Made by a program: the position numbers and the translations under genes. From contig JARUXA010000011.1 in NCBI GenBank assembly GCA_030433805.1, forward strand, positions 62,001 through 126,000: DNA of 64,000 bases. The letters run 5' to 3'. Under the pieces are notes generated by a model. That model ran no database searches. It was not told the origin of the DNA and was given only the letters and a program-made list of their open reading frames with translations. This stretch comes from Sphingomonas sp. PsM26. Its GTDB lineage: Bacteria; Pseudomonadota; Alphaproteobacteria; Sphingomonadales; Sphingomonadaceae. Positions 1-7,700 of the stretch are shown here, one piece after another; within the stretch, counting starts at the first letter, position 1, and every line of letters starts with the position of its first letter.

Positions 1-542
1 CGGTTTCGCAATTTGGGTAGCGCGACCGCGTAGGCGACGTTGATGGCTAGTTCCCAGAAGAGAGACCACCCAGGTCCGTTTAATAGAAACGCGGGTCGAT
101 CGTGGGGGACGATTGCCGGTGGCGACGGCAAGTAGAGCGCTTGGAACGGAAGGGAGATCCATATCGCTGGGTCAATCCCGTGCCCTTTTGATATTGCCGC
201 AATGAACAGCGAGAATGCGGGAACGATCAATAGCGAGACCGCATAAAGCGGGTACAATCGCTCTAATCGAAGGCGCATGAAGGGCAGTACGCCGTTTGCA
301 AGAATCCGGCGATCGTATGCTTGCGCGACCACAAATCCGCTTAGCACAAAGAACAGGTCGACGGCGTGGTTCTCTCCTGGAAATGGATAGAGCCCGGTCG
401 CCTTAAGATGCAGCATGACGACGCTGATTGCTGCGATACCTCGAAGACCGTCGAAAGCCGCGTTTCGGGTCTTTCCCTGGCTATGAGTGCTTGTCGAGGG
501 TTCCGCCCTGCGGACCCCCGCGTTAAAGTCCATGTCAGCCAT
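1..542 (-). CDS. Acyltransferase-3 family membrane protein, C-terminus outside window
   Basis: Reading leftward from ATG at 542 gives an open frame to the window edge (about 180 residues). It has the N-terminal hallmarks of acyltransferase family 3 (OafA/NodX-like): FDGLRGIAAISVVMLH near residues 28-43, then AVDLFFVLSGFV, then an RLRLERLYPLY segment and hydrophobic helices. These inner-membrane enzymes transfer acetyl or other acyl groups to sugars of O-antigen, capsule or exopolysaccharide. A GGAG lies 7 nt before the ATG; an in-frame ATG nine bases downstream (533) is the alternative. Family is clear, substrate is not. It may belong to the accessory segment ending at 4508. Confidence 0.85.
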   Translation of the reverse strand, partial: MADMDFNAGVRRAEPSTSTHSQGKTRNAAFDGLRGIAAISVVMLHLKATGLYPFPGENHAVDLFFVLSGFVVAQAYDRRILANGVLPFMRLRLERLYPLYAVSLLIVPAFSLFIAAISKGHGIDPAIWISLPFQALYLPSPPAIVPHDRPAFLLNGPGWSLFWELAINVAYAVALPKLRN

Positions 543-631
543 GATCGCGCTCCGTGCGATGGTGGTTAGGGCCGCACGGTGTGCAACCACCGTTGCGGCC
601 CGACGCCGGTATCATGGTTAAAGATAACGGT

Positions 632-919
632 CTATTCCCGCCACGCCCCCGACTTTGCCAACTGCAGTACGATCGCGTTGAAAGCGGCGCTGACGTTCTG
701 CCCCCGGAAGATCGGGTCGTCGCTGCTCGAAAATTCCCACAGGTTCACTAGCGGCCATCGTTCGGGGCAATGCGGCAACAAAACGCGCAGGGCCAGGCGA
801 ACGGGATTCGTATCGACCTTCTCCGTGCGGCTGCTGTCAACGGCGGCGCGAAGGACCTGTACGGCAACGTCGATTGTCGTTCGGTCGGCGGGCGTCAGAT
901 GTCGACCCCGCGCCGGCAT
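632..919 (-). CDS. Small hypothetical protein (95 aa)
   Basis: An unrecognised 95-residue protein. Its composition looks like a folded soluble protein (alternating hydrophobic positions, for example TIDVAVQVLRAAVD and NAIVLQLAKSG) rather than antisense noise. It follows, and by 25 nt overlaps, the small gene at 895-1005 on the same strand, so the two may be translationally coupled. No signal peptide, membrane segment or catalytic motif is visible. No function is proposed; it could be accessory cargo of the island. Confidence 0.5.
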   Translation of the reverse strand: MPARGRHLTPADRTTIDVAVQVLRAAVDSSRTEKVDTNPVRLALRVLLPHCPERWPLVNLWEFSSSDDPIFRGQNVSAAFNAIVLQLAKSGAWRE

Positions 920-1005
920 ATCTCAGCTAGGATCGCCTCGACGTCGGGATCGCCTGGCTCGCCTCCACTGCGCTGATACTCCTTGAGCAGGTCGCGGTCA
1001 GACAT
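895..1005 (-). CDS. Very small hypothetical protein (36 aa)
   Basis: Leftward reading from ATG at 1005 gives a 36-residue protein beginning MSDRDLLKEYQRSGG and ending CRRGVDI, stop at 895-897. It is charged and predicted helical, and reads like a genuine short protein. An in-frame upstream ATG at 1050 would add 15 residues. It overlaps the start of the 95-residue gene at 632-919, suggesting a two-gene unit. Function unknown. Confidence 0.4.
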   Translation of the reverse strand: MSDRDLLKEYQRSGGEPGDPDVEAILAEICRRGVDI

Positions 1006-1325
1006 CTTTGCGGGGGCATCGTGAAGCGGGGAAGAGGCTGGGCGCTTCATTCGGGCAGGCTGCGCGCGCTTGCTGATTCGCGCAAGCGGTCAGCTGTGCG
1101 GCGGCGATAGGCTTCACCCGGGCATTCTCGGTTCGCCATCGGCGAGCGACCTACGAAATCAAGAACACGTCCGCTACCGCGATGGCATAGAGCCATGGCG
1201 GCAAGCGGGGGTGCCGTGCGTCAACACGGCAACCAACGGACCAAGGATCCGTCACGCGCGGCTAGCCACGCCGCAAACGCCCCGCACCTGCGCAACAGGC
1301 CGGGCACCCCTGGACTTGAAGTATT
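1006..1325. other. Intergenic stretch, no gene seen
   Basis: Between the small leftward pair and the methyltransferase gene I see no convincing coding frame and no RNA gene. Short open frames here lack protein-like composition. It presumably carries the divergent promoters. Confidence 0.4.
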
Positions 1326-2168
1326 ATGGAATCAACAACACGACTCGTACGCCCCGTATCTCCCCCTGCGCCGTACATCGGCGGCAAACGCAATCTGTCA
1401 CGGCGGTTGTGTGATCTTATCGATGAAACATTACACGATACCTACGTCGAGCCGTTCGTCGGAATGGGCGGCGTGTTCCTGAAACGCACCCGGCGTCCAC
1501 AGGTCGAAGTCGTCAACGACATCTCGGCCGACGTCACAACGCTCTTTCGAATCCTGCAGCGGCACTATCCTCAGTTTATGGACGTGCTGAAATGGCAGAT
1601 CACGAGTCGGGCCGAGTTCGAGCGCCTGCGCGATACCGACCCGAACACCTTGACCGATTTGGAACGGGCCGCGCGCTTCCTTTACCTGCAGCGCTTGTCG
1701 TTCGGCGGCAAGGTCAACGGGCGCAACTTCGGTATCGATGCGCGGACGCCGGCCCGCTTCGACGTGACGAAGCTGGCACCGCTGCTCGACGAGCTGCACG
1801 TCAGGCTCTCGGGGGTAGTGATCGAGCGCTTGCCCTATTCGGAAGTCATCCGGCGCTACGATGGTCCGTCGACGCTGTTCTTCCTCGATCCACCTTATTG
1901 GGGGTGCGAAGAGGATTACGGCCCAGGCGTTTTTGCACGATCGGACTTCAAGCTTCTGGCCGAGCAGCTTTCCACGATCGCGGGGCAATTCATCCTGACG
2001 ATTAACGCAAACGACGATGCCCGTCGCACGTTCGAACGATTCGAGATGGAGGTGATTGATACGACCTACTCAATCTCCACCGCTGCGACTGGATCGGCCA
2101 AGCGGGTAGAAGAGCTGATCGTTCACAACCGACGCGCCCGGCCTGCGACATTCGACTTCGGGCGCTGA
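1326..2168 (+). CDS. D12-class (Dam-like) DNA adenine N6-methyltransferase
   Basis: A 280-residue enzyme of the D12 class (Dam family), which transfers a methyl group from S-adenosylmethionine to N6 of adenine in DNA. Seen: PYIGGKRNLS at about 17-25 (the first N-terminal motif), VEPFVGMGGVFL at 41-52 (SAM-binding FxGxG-like), NDIS near 64-67, and the catalytic DPPYW at 188-192. Length matches the family. No restriction endonuclease gene is adjacent, so it is an orphan methyltransferase of the type common in prophages and islands. The ATG at 1326 has only a weak GAAG upstream; the conserved core begins by residue 10, so a slightly later start is possible. Confidence 0.9.
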   Translation: MESTTRLVRPVSPPAPYIGGKRNLSRRLCDLIDETLHDTYVEPFVGMGGVFLKRTRRPQVEVVNDISADVTTLFRILQRHYPQFMDVLKWQITSRAEFERLRDTDPNTLTDLERAARFLYLQRLSFGGKVNGRNFGIDARTPARFDVTKLAPLLDELHVRLSGVVIERLPYSEVIRRYDGPSTLFFLDPPYWGCEEDYGPGVFARSDFKLLAEQLSTIAGQFILTINANDDARRTFERFEMEVIDTTYSISTAATGSAKRVEELIVHNRRARPATFDFGR

Positions 2169-2453
2169 CTGTATCCTACACGAGTTAGGAGTGGCGCGGG
2201 TAACGGGAGTCGCGTCCATGTAGAACCACTGCGGCTGGTCGTCGTGCCCAGACGATTAGGCCAGTCGCAGAGAAATGCGGGGCGGAGGTAAACTCGACGT
2301 CGCGCAAATCGCTTTCTGCCGCTCGGCATGCCCCTATGCGTACTCTAAAAAGCTGCGGTCAGTTGAACTGATGGCGCTTGCGCAGTCCCCAACGTAGCTT
2401 TCTCACAACCGCCTCGTATTGCAGCGGCTGGTTCCAAACAACGTTCGACGTGT

Positions 2454-4169
2454 TTACACATTGCCAGACCGGATTGCTTCTAGGCGGGCAAGTAGCGGTT
2501 CAAACCCAGCAAATTCAGCTGCGCTCAGTGCAGCAGCATATTTGGCAAATTCGATCTTCTTGGAAGATTTAATCTTCGGGACGGATTGTCCAAATGGCAA
2601 GTGCGTATGCTCGATGAGGTGGGGCGGGTGAACAGCATCACTGAAAAGAAACTCAATCGACATGGCGGACTTTCCTGCGAGATCCTCGCTGGCAAGCCCC
2701 GTCCGGAAAGGCGGAATGGGCAAGAGCATAGCGTAGCCTTGGCATGACGGGTGCTTTTTCAACAGGCCTTCGGCTCCAGTGCCGAGCCTAGGCTGATTTT
2801 TCCAGACGCCGTGCCACTGGTCGAAGGCGTCGTCAAAATCATAAAGTCCGGTGACAATACGATCGCCGATGCGCGAGCAGAGTGTGTCGTCTTTGAGCGT
2901 GATCGTCACATTACGGGCACCCAAGAAATCGCGTGCTTCGAATGGTCTCGCCTTGTCCGGCCTAAGTTTTCGCCATGCGGCATTGATAAGCTCGACGTCG
3001 CTACGGCCTTCCACAAGGAGGAGCATTGGCTTTGTGGTATCGGCAAGGAAGGCGTCAAGGTTGAAAGCTCGAACCGCCTCGTCCCCTCTGATCGCGGGAT
3101 AGATAGGTTTTGGCATCTCTGATACCCGGCCAGTGACCACGTCCTTTTCCAAGATAACGGTCTTTGCGCCTATCGATCCGTGCACTATGAACGGCGAGTG
3201 CGTAGACGCAATGATCTGGGGGTGTACTCCATCAACAGTTAAAAGCTTTTCGTAAAAACTTACGATTCGCGCCTGCCATTCCGGGTGTAAGCTTAGTTCC
3301 GGCTCGTCAATGAGCACAATGCTGCCCTTTAAGTTTGCAAGACTGCGTAGCAAGAAACCAGCTCGAAATACGATCTGCTTCTCCCCGGTGCTAAGTTGAT
3401 CGATCGCGCTAACGCGACCAAATTCCTCAAACTCGATGACCAGACCCGACTTTGTATTGACTCCCTTGAAACGCTTGGTCGGAAACATATAGTTGAAGGC
3501 GTCTGCGAAGCGGCGAAAACGAATGTCGGTAATTTCGTTGGGTACGACAACGCCTGGGTTGCCCTTCACCCATTTGGAGAGGTCCTCGTTGTCAGCTGCC
3601 CGGACGTCTACGAGCAATTGCGTAATCTCTTGAGCCAGGGAGGTGCCGCTACGCGCGCGTTTTACAGAGGGGTTATCGACTATGTTGCTCGTGATCGATT
3701 GAGGTGTCTGGCCAGCAAAATTTACGCTCGCTTCTGAGTAAAAGCTTCGGAGCAATTTCTGCCAATCCTCGGCTGTCAAAATAGTATAGGTCGTAAACGT
3801 TTCTACTCCGTCACCGTCTGTGTAACCGAATATCGCGCCCGACCAGTCTCCTGCCGACGTATCTAATGTAATGCGGTAGTTTGAGCAGACTGCCGTCGCG
3901 TCGCCCGAAGTTCCCATCTTTTCGAAGATAACTGATAGCGCAGGTAGTTCTTCGTCTTCGAAATGCAAGTGGAGCACAATTATGCCGATGCGTGTGCCGA
4001 TCCGGCCTTCCATTACAGTTTGAATTGCTTCGAGGATGGCGGTCTTGCCGGTACCGTTGCCCCCGGCCAAAACCACGGAACGGTACGCATTTTGTTCGTT
4101 GTCGCAAAAGTCGACATCAACGTCGCCGACACCTGGGTGATTCTTCAGCTGCACGCGCTTAACTAGCAA
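2454..4169 (-). CDS. AAA/ABC-type ATPase with TOPRIM-like C-terminal region (OLD-like)
   Basis: SMC/ABC-type ATPase of about 571 residues if translated from TTG at 4169, which has GGAGG four bases upstream. GTG at 4193 and an open frame to 4448 are alternatives, but the upstream part lacks protein-like composition. Motifs on the 571-aa numbering: Walker A GGNGTGKT at 36-43, signature LSTGEKQ at 259-265, Walker B IVLIDEPELSLHP at about 284-296, H-loop STHSP at 322-326. The C-terminal third contains LLLVEGRSD at about 383-391 and LYDFDD at 442-447, resembling the acidic motifs of a TOPRIM domain. This layout matches OLD-family nucleases and related anti-phage ATPases. No partner gene is adjacent. 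G+C is clearly lower than in the core genes. Confidence 0.8.
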   Translation of the reverse strand: MLVKRVQLKNHPGVGDVDVDFCDNEQNAYRSVVLAGGNGTGKTAILEAIQTVMEGRIGTRIGIIVLHLHFEDEELPALSVIFEKMGTSGDATAVCSNYRITLDTSAGDWSGAIFGYTDGDGVETFTTYTILTAEDWQKLLRSFYSEASVNFAGQTPQSITSNIVDNPSVKRARSGTSLAQEITQLLVDVRAADNEDLSKWVKGNPGVVVPNEITDIRFRRFADAFNYMFPTKRFKGVNTKSGLVIEFEEFGRVSAIDQLSTGEKQIVFRAGFLLRSLANLKGSIVLIDEPELSLHPEWQARIVSFYEKLLTVDGVHPQIIASTHSPFIVHGSIGAKTVILEKDVVTGRVSEMPKPIYPAIRGDEAVRAFNLDAFLADTTKPMLLLVEGRSDVELINAAWRKLRPDKARPFEARDFLGARNVTITLKDDTLCSRIGDRIVTGLYDFDDAFDQWHGVWKNQPRLGTGAEGLLKKHPSCQGYAMLLPIPPFRTGLASEDLAGKSAMSIEFLFSDAVHPPHLIEHTHLPFGQSVPKIKSSKKIEFAKYAAALSAAEFAGFEPLLARLEAIRSGNV

Positions 4170-4461
4170 ATTAGCCTCCGCCCTGATCCGCACTTTATCG
4201 TGCCGGCATAAACGACAATCGGTAATTTTGGAAAGGCACGATGTATAGGGCCTGGCCTTTCGTTCCACGCCTCCGTGGCGGCGCAACCGTTGGTGGCCAA
4301 ACAGTGCGATAAAATCCCATTCTGGTAAGGTTGTGGGGTCCAAGTATGGTCCGGTGCAACTCCGGTGAAAGTGGTTCGAGTTCGCCGTATGTTCCTGAAT
4401 CGTTTCTATCTGTAGAACCGGCGACAGTGAGGTTTTCTGCGCTTTCACCTGTCAGGGCGAG
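4170..4461. other. Junction sequence between island ATPase gene and tRNA fragment
   Basis: No convincing gene. A long leftward open frame (4195-4695) runs through the tRNA fragment and terminator and contains the phrase VGVARIELATP, a typical spurious translation of antisense tRNA sequence. It should not be annotated. Confidence 0.5.
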
Positions 4462-4508
4462 TGTTGACATCGCAGGGGTCGCAAGTTCAATCCTTGCCAC
4501 GCCCACCA
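4462..4508 (+). repeat. 3' fragment of a tRNA-Val(GAC) gene, probable attachment site
   Basis: The 47 nt read as the 3' half of a tRNA: anticodon loop TTGACAT (anticodon GAC, U33 and A37 in place), 3' anticodon-stem strand CGCAG, variable loop GGGTC, T-arm GCAAG/TTCAATC/CTTGC with perfect pairing, acceptor strand CACGCCC, discriminator A and CCA. The 5' half (acceptor strand GGGCGTG and D-arm) is absent upstream. A tRNA 3' end followed directly by a terminator is what remains at the distal end when an island integrates into a tRNA gene. The intact tRNA would lie left of the window. That it is an att site is inference; the tRNA match is seen. Confidence 0.8.
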
Positions 4509-4510
4509 TT

Positions 4511-4545
4511 AAAAGCCCGCCAGCTCGATGAGTTGGCGGGCTTTT
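4511..4545 (+). terminator. Rho-independent terminator after the tRNA fragment
   Basis: GC-rich hairpin with arms AGCCCGCCAGCT and AGTTGGCGGGCT, a short CGATG loop and a run of six T. It lies 3 nt after the CCA, so it is probably the native terminator of the tRNA-Val gene. The flanking As let it act on both strands, and it could also stop transcripts leaving the glycosyltransferase gene at 4734. Confidence 0.85.
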
Positions 4546-4733
4546 TTGTTGCCCCGACGTGTGGCCGGTGTTCGGCTCAAATGCATCATCATGTGCGTAC
4601 CAAGATGAGTACGTAGAACACATGCTGCACAGTTCAGCTGACGCAGTCAGCAGCCTTCTCCTCCCCCGGGGGGTAGGCGAAGTATAGGGGCGCAATGTGG
4701 CTCCAACCTGTCGCAGGAAAGCCAGGAACGTTG

Positions 4734-7700
4734 TCAGTTGGCCGAAACTTCCAGCAGCATCAGGGACAGCAGGCGACTGTCGTCGTTGATCCCAAGATCA
4801 ACCGGTCGTGCGGTAGGCAAACCGGAAATCGTGACAGACCGGAACACGCTGATTGAATCGCTGAACGGGATGAGAAGCGCAAAGCGCCCCGTATCTCCCT
4901 GAGGTTCAACATCGGTGGGCGTGGCTATTCCGTCGACCGTGACAATCAGGTTGGACACCGCCTCAGGCCCCCCAATAAGCTCGGCCACGACCCTGACGCC
5001 CGCGGAGGTGCCCGGGCGCACCCAGAACGACACGGTCTCGCCTGCACCCCACTGGAAGCCCTCTTCCTCAACACCGTGCCACGCTCCGACCGGCATTCGT
5101 CGCAGGGCATGATCGCTGAAGGGAGCGTCCAACGGCGCTAGCTGGTCCAAGGTGATCCGCCAGCCGTCGGTATCGTTCGCGGATGGGTCGACCAGATCGG
5201 CCGAGATGACAACTTTGCCGTGTTGAGGATGCTCCGTTCCGCCTCTAAGTGCCACCAGCGTGCGTCCTGATGGGTCCGTAGCAATCTTTGCAGGCTCGCC
5301 CTCTACTTCGACCGTTCTGACGCGATGAGAGAGCCCCTCGAGCACAAGCACTCCGTCTGTATCGCCAGGGGGCACGCTGAACGGGATTACCATGTCCACC
5401 GTACCCACGGGCTTGTATGGGGTTCGGGGGAACTGGTCGGCAAGACTGATGGTGCGAGTAGGCAACAGGGTCAGGACCACCGTCGCGTTGACGGTTCGAA
5501 TGCGGAGCATTCTTGTCACGAACTCGGGAGCATTGCGCTTCGACCGTGCAGCCAACGCTAGGTTCAAGGGATCCGACACCCCCAGAAGGGCGCACGGCAC
5601 GCGTACGCTGACCAGGGTAACCCCGGGCTCGATAGAATGAGACGTAATGAGCTCGTTGTTCACAAATACGTCAATGACAGTTGGATTCGCGGCAGCGGGA
5701 TCGACATTGATGAGAAGATCGATGATCGCCTCTTCCGCCAAGCGCAGACGTGCCGTGCCGGTAACGAAGACGAGCAGTCCATCTACGGAGGCCACACCCT
5801 CCGGCAAAACCTTCCCCAATTGCACAAAGGCAGCCAAGGCGACGACCCATTGGTCGGGCGTAATTGAACGACGTGCTGGATTGTCGGCCAACATCCGCGC
5901 CATATCAAGCGTGACCGGAATACCAAGCATGGAGCGAATGTCAGGCTGAGTGCTAAACAGACGTGCTGCGTCGCTAGCGTTCCGCTGCGCTTCGAAAATA
6001 AACGCACTAAGCCCAATACCCAAACGACGAACGTCGGGTGAACCAAGTTTAAGGTCGCAAACGCGATGAAGAAGATCCGTTTCAATCACGATGCGTACTA
6101 CGCCATCGTCTTCCAGAGCACGGCTGGGCACGACAACGCGGCCAATCGACTGATCCATCTCAAGTTTGCCGAAATCCGGACCGAACACGATCGAGCCGCA
6201 TGCCACGCCGTTGACGGAGACACGATAAATGCACTTTTCATTGGGTTGTTTGAGAACGCGCGCAAGAAGTGTAAGCGCCATGTCCCCTGCGGGTCTCCCG
6301 GCAAGATAGAAGGCAATAGTGGATCGCCGGTTGCCTGACCACACGCCCCATGGTTCAGTAGGATACCAACCATCCTCGAGGAAGCGCGACGCCGGAAGAT
6401 TGTTCATCGCCGCGATGGTACCAGCAAGATACTGGTCCAGCACCGGCTTGCGCGTCTCTGCGTTCAGCACATGGACGATGTCATTCGTTGTTTGTGCCCA
6501 ACTTGTCATGACAAATCCCGCACGAATCTCCGCCTCTCGTGACGTACGCGAGGAGGTTGAGCGTGCATAATGCTCAATCAGCGCAGCCCACGCCGACCTG
6601 TCCATTGGCGGCAGCAAGTCCGTTACTGCTGGCGCAATCTCAGGCATGGAGGATATGGCCGACGCCAGGCAGATTTTGCCTCGCGACAGGCTTTCGCCGA
6701 CGGGCAGGCCCCATCCTTCGTACAGCGACGGGTAAACCGTGAACAGGCTTTGCTCGTACAACCGAGCAAGCAGTGCATCGTCAACGTCCTCGAGAATGTG
6801 AACATGTGTGTTGACGCGGCTATCCTCCCGGAACGCGCGGGCTGCGTCCTGCCCATTCCAGGATACGCCACCGACGATAAGGAGATGCGGAGTGGCATTT
6901 CCCATGCGTTCGCGCAGCATGACCCAAACATCATAAAGCAGGCCGTAGTTCTTTCGAACGTGGATCGCCCCGACGGCAAGAACGAATGGACGGCCGAACA
7001 GCCAATCACGGTCGGATAAAGCGGCAGGGTTGATCGCGCTTTCTTCAAAGCCGCCAATCTCGTCTGCCAGTCGGATTTTTCCTAACAGCGGGGTGTCAAC
7101 TTCCTGCGCTAAGCAAAAGCGATCGACGTCCCGTCCGGTACTATCCGAATAGATCAGAATTCGGTCAGCATGAGAAACTATAGTCCGGCAATTTGCTGTC
7201 CAGCTGTGGGCATACCCCTCGTTGTACCAATGCGGGAAAAGGTACGGGGTAAGGTCGTGCATGAGCACGTTGAGTCGGAGTTCGAGTTTGCGTGCAAAGC
7301 TAACGATGGACGTGGCATATGTCGGATTCTGCATCCAGCTGCTCCCGACTGTAATTATTTCGGAGAAGCCGTTGAAATCAGAAGACACAGGCGGGTTTAA
7401 AGGGTTTGTGCGGAGAAGTTTGACAAAGCTACCGATTGATCCAAGCTCGACAACCGCGTGGGGAACCTCAACAAAGTTGCAGAGGTCGAAATAAACTACA
7501 AAGCGTACCGTGATGTCGTTGCGTGTGAGCAGTGCGCGCGCAATTGCGCACTCGACCCGGACAATGCCGGAGAACGTGTCCGGATTATTTGCCCAAGTCG
7601 TGATGTCGAATACAATGCCAGTCGCAGCGGGCGAGGGTGCCAAAACGGATTGCGCCACGGGCAAGACTGCGTCGGTATCGCTGGTGCCGACAGCTTCATA

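Noticed and set aside
4400..4545. Possible tmRNA or complete tRNA gene
   Set aside because: No 5' acceptor strand, D-arm or tag-coding region is present, and a terminator follows the CCA directly. Only a 3' tRNA fragment is supported.
4195..4695. Leftward 166-aa frame containing VGVARIELATP
   Set aside because: It crosses the tRNA fragment and terminator; this phrase is a known artefact of antisense tRNA translation.
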